A stretch of 64,000 nucleotides of DNA, from positions 1 through 64,000 of the forward strand of contig NZ_JAQMUB010000094.1 in the NCBI RefSeq assembly GCF_028330965.1, read 5' to 3'. The notes below the pieces were generated by a model that was given only the letters and a program-made list of their open reading frames with translations, was not told the DNA's origin and made no database searches. This DNA comes from Oscillatoria sp. CS-180. Lineage in GTDB: Bacteria; Cyanobacteriota; Cyanobacteriia; Phormidesmidales; Phormidesmidaceae. The position numbers and the translations under genes were made by a program. This document shows positions 63,615 through 64,000 of this stretch, piece by piece (positions within the stretch are counted from its first letter, which is position 1; each line of letters starts with the position of its first letter).

Positions 63615-64000
63615 ATGAACTCATCGGCTATCCTCGAACTGATTTCGCTGACCAAGCAATTTGAAAATCAGCCTCTTCCTGCTGTGAATCAGGTCAGTCT
63701 GACGTTACGACAGGGTGAACTGCTAGGACTTTTAGGTCCTTCCGGCTGCGGCAAGACAACTTTGTTGCGGCTTATTGCCGGGTTTGAACGCCCCCAATCC
63801 GGAAGCATTGAGCTAGCGGGGAGAACTGTTTGCGGAACTGGGACGTGGATACCCCCTGAGCGGCGAGATGTGGGCGTTGTGTTTCAGGACTATGCGCTAT
63901 TTCCCCATCTTTGCGTATTGGATAACGTTGCTTTTGGTCTGAAAAGTTTGGCTCGCCGTGGCAAGTTAGCCAATCCTCAAATTCGGGAAGAAGCTGAACG
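63615..64000 (+). CDS. ABC transporter ATP-binding protein, partial (iron(III)/FutC-like)
   Basis: An ATG at 63615 opens a frame that runs off the window end after 128 codons. The beginning is [20 protein letters not shown]. It has Walker [18 protein letters not shown], the Q-loop in [20 protein letters not shown] and IPPERRDVG. This is the CysA/PotA/FbpC class; the wording of the Q-loop and ERR motif best fits iron(III) importers (FutC/FbpC). The signature and Walker B are beyond the window, so the subfamily is provisional. Confidence 0.8.
   Translation, partial: MNSSAILELISLTKQFENQPLPAVNQVSLTLRQGELLGLLGPSGCGKTTLLRLIAGFERPQSGSIELAGRTVCGTGTWIPPERRDVGVVFQDYALFPHLCVLDNVAFGLKSLARRGKLANPQIREEAE

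Noticed and set aside
1-64000. tRNA and rRNA genes
   Set aside because: I looked for the GTTCRANYC T-loop with matching acceptor stems and for rRNA landmarks and found none that fit.
1-64000. CRISPR arrays
   Set aside because: No regularly spaced repeats; the repeated GCGATCGC words are HIP1 octamers and occur inside genes at irregular spacing.

Overview
The window comes from a cyanobacterium. GCGATCGC (HIP1) octamers are scattered through genes and spacers. Lineage markers include a BicA-type bicarbonate transporter, Psb32, the carboxysome shell pair CcmK3/CcmK4, a DUF4346 protein, DUF928, AMIN and CHASE2 proteins and a group 2 sigma factor. A glucosylglycerol-phosphate phosphatase (StpA type) points to glucosylglycerol as a compatible solute, so probably a brackish, marine or otherwise salt-exposed strain. 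No rRNA, tRNA, CRISPR array or intact transposase was seen.

Layout. 1-9.3 kb: C-terminal part of a CcbP-like calcium-binding protein, bicA, a multi-PAS diguanylate cyclase, a fused two-ATPase oligopeptide ABC protein, a CNNM/CBS protein and a methyltransferase. 9.6-18.8 kb: a HAD phosphatase, an M15-type peptidase with four internal repeats, a CPA2 antiporter fused to Usp-like domains, a TonB-like protein, a MarC protein and an exported NTF2-like protein. 18.9-29.5 kb: housekeeping genes purL, psb32, an Rrf2 regulator coupled to cysteine synthase, dnaX, a DUF2079 membrane protein and rnhA. 29.6-39.1 kb: a methyltransferase, a DUF1016 PDDEXK nuclease, ilvB with an added zinc ribbon, DUF29, a GNAT remnant, an RTX/beta-lactamase-fold fusion, an AraC regulator and a BenE transporter.

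39.2-42.7 kb is the clear accessory island. Two attC-like sites of 86 and 89 nt, each with the core boxes and paired inner arms of integron cassettes, separate small genes: a DUF6615-like putative nuclease, a 123-aa cassette-type protein, an aspartic-protease/partner pair and a frameshifted DUF2200 gene. No integron integrase is in the window, so this looks like a CALIN (cluster of attC sites lacking an integrase). A short gene whose Shine-Dalgarno sequence is buried in a hairpin closes the island.

42.7-64 kb: hydrolase, EamA exporter, SDR, a long AMIN/proline-rich/VirB10-like envelope protein, CHASE2 and DUF928 proteins, stpA, two divergent spore-photoproduct-lyase-family radical SAM genes, a group 2 sigma factor, ilvC, a receiver-kinase hybrid, an SLH lipoprotein, a nucleoside hydrolase, ccmK3-ccmK4 and the start of an iron(III)-type ABC ATPase cut by the window end.

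Two families of short non-coding repeats were found by eye: a ~100-nt element with inverted ends (three full copies and one short copy) and an ~86-nt element (two copies). The best leads for something undescribed are the cassette island with its protease/partner pair, these structured repeats, the twin SPL-family genes, and two very small membrane-protein ORFs.
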